NCBI GenBank assembly: GCA_914767885.1
Contig: CAJZBQ010000040.1
Span: forward strand, 248,001-312,000
Reading direction: 5' to 3'
Source of the DNA: Blepharisma stoltei
Lineage: Eukaryota > Ciliophora > Heterotrichea > Heterotrichida > Blepharismidae
Length of the DNA: 64,000 nucleotides
The first letter of the stretch is position 1, and every line of letters begins with the position of its first letter. Below are positions 61,215 through 64,000 of the stretch, in pieces. The translations under genes and the position numbers were made by a program. The notes beneath the pieces were generated by a model. It was not told the origin of the DNA and did no database searches. It saw only the letters and a program-made list of their open reading frames with translations.

Positions 61215-62544
61215 TTAACATTCAAGTTTCTGGTTATCCATAGAATGATAAGATGATGAGTCATCTTGAGTTACTGTTAAAAATTTTAGTAATTTCTCAT
61301 AAATTGCTGTTTCTTTGGCTTCATAAGCTGACGAATAAGTGAAGTTCTTTTTCTTACTAACTCCACCCCTCTGTGAGTGAACAAACCTTTTGTTCGTGCA
61401 CAGAGGAGTTGATTTTAAAAATTTAATATAAATTTATATAGCCCGAGAAATTGGGCTTGATTTTAAGCGCTGATGATTTTGGCTTTTTTAGAGCAGAAGT
61501 TAACAATTGCGCTTTTTTGCCATGGCTAGCGTGTGTTTGGGTAATTGAAGCTCTTCTCGCAGAAATGCCAAAAATAATTGGCAAGGCAAAAATGGTTGAC
61601 AAAGTCAAAATTGAGCTGGAAAAAGAAAAAGTTGCATATGGGAATCTAAAAGAGGGAAATAGGTATGCTATTTTTTTCGAATTTAAAAACCCCAATTCGC
61701 AAAAATTGGAAAGCAAAAGTTAATTTAATTTTGTAAAATCTATGTTTTTAAAATGTAAACTTTTTAAAATTAAGCAGAATTAGCTAAAGAATTCATTATA
61801 CTAACTATGAGTTATATATCAACTATTATTTCATAAAAATTTTTTCATGGCTCACATAGGATTGGCTTTTGCCCAATTTTTTTTCTCAATGCCTCTGTTC
61901 GCTCACTGAGGAGTAAGGCCTTCATCTAAATCTTCAGTTTCGCAAGCTAAAACTTCTTCGCTACAAATCAGCATGTCTTGCCCCTCAATTTTGATTTCCA
62001 CATCTTGTATACACTCCACAATAAAATTCCTATACTTTTCAGCACCTTCTAGAATTTTCGCATTGAGTTCTCTTGCTTCTTCTTGAGTTCTTTCTGGAGG
62101 TGTATAAATTTTTTGTTTTTTATGCATTTTCATATCAGTATAACAGTCTAAATTTTTGCATTCTTTACATTTGCAATTTCCAGTGCATACAACTCCGCCT
62201 TGAAAACACTCGCAATATTTCTTTAAACAGTTCGATTTCCTACAAGAGCAGCCCCTTGAATGGGATACGTCAATAGATATCCCTAAACCAATTTTCGGCC
62301 GGAATGCATTTGGATTTCTTTCTAAAGTGCTATGGATAGCTTTAGTTCTGTAAAGCTCATTTTGTGGATTGTTATAGCAATCAGCACAATTACAGGATTT
62401 ACAATACTCACCTGAGGAAAAACATTCGCAATACAGCTTCAAGCAGCGTGAGTTGCGGCAGTTGCAATTTTTTTGGCTCCCCTTTTCTGGAGTTGCAAGA
62501 ACTGGGTCAATAAACATGCTATTTTGGTCATTCATTTTATGCAT
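61215..62544 (-). CDS. CXC-domain (tesmin/LIN54-type) protein, second copy
   Basis: Exons 62544-61916 and 61359-61215 give 258 codons. Two CXC modules: [20 protein letters not shown] and [20 protein letters not shown], separated by [20 protein letters not shown], the conserved linker of LIN54/tesmin. The C-terminal region has an acidic helix ([18 protein letters not shown]). After IES removal EDLDEGL continues [20 protein letters not shown] and ends QKLEC. Likely a DNA-binding cell-cycle transcription regulator; related to 15949-16487. Start could also be Met at 62535. Confidence 0.92.
61360..61915. mobile_element. IES (556 bp)
   Basis: TA at 61358-61359 and 61914-61915. Ends: AACTCCACCCCTCTGTGAGT then GAACAAAC, and, read inward, CTCCTCAGTGAGCGAACAGA. 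A mini-inversion at the left (CTCTGTGAGTGAACAAA...TTTGTTCGTGCACAGAGG) forms a hairpin. The inside carries another inverted pair around 61445 (GAAATTGGGC / GCCCAATTT at 61870). Removal restores the C-terminus of the CXC gene. Confidence 0.88.
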
Positions 62545-62912
62545 TACGTTTGAATTTGTATTTGGCCTACGATTAGTTAAAAATGGATGAGGATAACTAA
62601 TTTTTTATCCAGATACCAGCTAAGCGAGGATTATGGACGCAAAAATAATCAGTTGCTTATTTTAAGTTCATAAATAAACTATTAATGGATCTTCTTATCC
62701 TTTTATTTTTATAAATTTTATATAAACTTAAACAAAAAAATAATTAATTTTGTTATGTTTTTCTGTTGGCTATATTGAGGGAGAGTTAAATAAGTTATCA
62801 TATTAATTATTTCTACACAGAAGTACAAAATATAAGTTATGTAATGGTATTTTTTATTTATTATGATGAAATTTATAATAGATTATGATAAAATAGCCTA
62901 CAGAAAAATTTC
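62545..62912. other. AT-rich intergenic region
   Basis: No gene seen. It contains the upstream region of the CXC gene and the 3-prime side of the next small gene. Confidence 0.35.
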
Positions 62913-63297
62913 TTATAGAAAGTGAGGATTATTTATGCAGCAAACTGATTGCCAATTCATTTCCATTTTCCTTTCATAAAATTGTAAAGCCATCATAGAA
63001 ACTTTTTCATTCCTTTCTTCAGTTTTGGAAGCTAGTAAATTTCAACTAGAAAGCTTGTGATATATTTTGCAAATTTTACTTTTCTCTTTAATTAAATTGT
63101 TTATTTCCCTCCAAAATAATAAATAGACGCTCTGTTTCTATCTTCAATCTCCCATGAGTTTCTTTGTTATTATTATACCAGATAGTCTCTATAGCAGCAC
63201 TAATTTCTTCTATAATGGGCTAAATCTTACTCTATTTTTGGTTATCTGTTGTGTTAAGAGAGTTCATATACAATAGAGACCAATTTCATTCACTCAT
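62913..63297 (-). CDS. Small unknown protein
   Basis: Exons 63297-63235 and 63125-62913 give 92 codons with TGA as Trp. The product starts MSEWNWSLLYMNSLNTTDNQ and after the junction reads YLLFWREINNLIKEKSKICK and ...ASKTEERNEKVSMMALQFYE, charged and helical. No family was recognised. The model depends on one IES junction and on reading two TGA codons; the match of both parts in frame supports it. Confidence 0.5.
63126..63234. mobile_element. Short IES (109 bp), tentative
   Basis: TA at 63124-63125 and 63233-63234. Removal joins AAC CAA AAA TA to TTA TTA TTT TGG and links two open frames of a small gene. Length is like the 108-113-bp IESs in other genes. No protein family tests the junction. 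Confidence 0.5.
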
Positions 63298-63382
63298 AAT
63301 TTATATTAGAATATTTTATTAAATTTTAGATAAAATAATTATTCAAGTGATTTAATTTTGCTTCTAATTTATAGTTTTGATA

Positions 63383-64000
63383 ATGGTAGATATATGAAAA
63401 AATTGGAGCGAAAAAGAGAAACAAGCATTTTACCGAATTTTTGAAATAGAGCAAGAGCATAAGGCTTTGCAAACCTTTTTTAGCCAAATTAAAAAAGTAA
63501 ATCATATTCAGAAATACAACAGATCATTATCAGAAAAATTAAAAAGCCTTTATTATCGAGGATTAGTTTCTGTGAAAAGACTGCTTGACTCCTTAAATAT
63601 ACCTCTTACCTCTCTTCCAAATCCTGAATTTTTCGAAAAAAACGAGCTAAACTTCACGACAATTGCCCTTTCCCATTCTCAATTAAAATCTGAAATTGAA
63701 GATCTATCAAACAATCCCTCTGCATTTTCGGTAAATTTTATTCAGAACTGCATGCAAGTACTTGGTATTTATATAAAATCAAAGCTAAGACAGCCAGCAA
63801 ATACCAAAGGAATTCCTCTTTTGCTTAAACAGACTGAAGGCGACATAATCTGCCACTTTTGTGGAAGGATCAAAAGAAGAAGGACTGGGAGTATATTGAC
63901 AATGTAAGCATTATTTAGAGGGGTATCAGACACCATTGGAGTGCAGCTGCTTCCACTAAATGCGTATTACCATAAAGCTCTTGTAAGATGTGGGTTTACT
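63383..64000 (+). CDS. Unknown protein, 3-prime partial
   Basis: Starts MVDIWKNWSEKEKQAFYRIF (first Trp TGA-encoded) and after the 15-nt intron 63904-63918 continues IGVSDTIGVQLLPLNAYYHK to the window edge. A cysteine/histidine and basic stretch, DIICHFCGRIKRRRTGS, could be half of a zinc finger completed beyond the edge. The rest is helical and Lys-rich. Family not recognised. Confidence 0.6.
63904..63918 (+). other. 15-nt intron
   Basis: GTAAGCATTATTTAG. Removal converts GSILTM-stop to GSILTIGVSDTIGV. Confidence 0.88.

Noticed and set aside
61451-61723. 90-codon frame inside the IES at 61360-61915
   Set aside because: No family features, and it lies in an element predicted to be eliminated. 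It may be an old element gene but cannot be supported.
1-64000. Interpretation of interrupted genes as a pseudogene cluster
   Set aside because: Restoring them yields intact catalytic residues and multiples of three in more than fifteen genes, which random decay would not give.

Overview
The window looks like germline (micronuclear) DNA of a heterotrich ciliate, most probably Blepharisma or a close relative. Three things read directly from the sequence support this. First, TGA falls in frame where conserved families need tryptophan (kinase VDIWSLGI, small GTPase WDVPG, citrate synthase VYWLLLTG), while genes end in TAA or TAG. Second, every intron I could confirm (12 of 12) is exactly 15 nt, GTA...AG, and 11 of 12 have A at position 10. 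Third, most genes are broken by inserts whose precise removal between short direct repeats restores both the reading frame and the family alignment. Such inserts behave as internal eliminated sequences (IESs) cut out when the macronucleus forms. The species name is inference; the code, introns and frame restoration are visible in the sequence.

The window holds about 35 closely packed genes on both strands, sometimes only 2 to 15 bp apart. Left part (1-16.5 kb): ankyrin protein, dual-specificity phosphatase, a secreted 1,582-residue Glu/Gln/Ala repeat protein, RNase T2, an unknown gene, a FYVE-CRIB-kinase (PAK-like) and a CXC/tesmin protein. Middle (16.7-35 kb): unknown protein, Rab GTPase, IQCH/PGM1-like ATP-grasp protein, VPS13-like chorein protein, EF-hand protein, dynein intermediate chain, SNARE, unknown coiled-coil protein, GST, EamA/SLC35 transporter, SelT-like thioredoxin fold and LACTB2-like nuclease. 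Right part (35-64 kb): citrate synthase, a 2,280-residue cysteine-rich membrane protein, Na+/H+ exchanger, TM9SF, RCC1-BTB protein, UBL-UBA protein, Nudix hydrolase, tubulin ligase-like (TTLL), DOT1-like methyltransferase, PPC-like membrane protein, second CXC protein, a small gene and a partial gene.

Inserts fall into four kinds. (1) Short single-copy IESs of about 62-113 bp, mostly with TA-containing junctions. (2) Larger terminal-inverted-repeat elements, many sharing a TTACTCCCC-type end, including nested ones and a 2.5-kb Tc1/mariner-like element with ~180-bp arms and a helix-turn-helix ORF. (3) Nearly perfect fold-back palindromes. (4) Ten GC-rich SINE-like retroposons that begin near (T)AAAATGGC, mostly end in short AT-rich tandem tails and carry 8-15-bp target-site duplications. 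Eight of these lie inside genes, and deletion between the duplicated target sites restores the host frame, so recent retroposons appear to be handled as IESs.

Coordinates of interrupted genes span the whole germline locus. Exon arithmetic given in the entries was checked by hand to be a multiple of three. No database or alignment program was available; product names rest on motifs recognised by eye.
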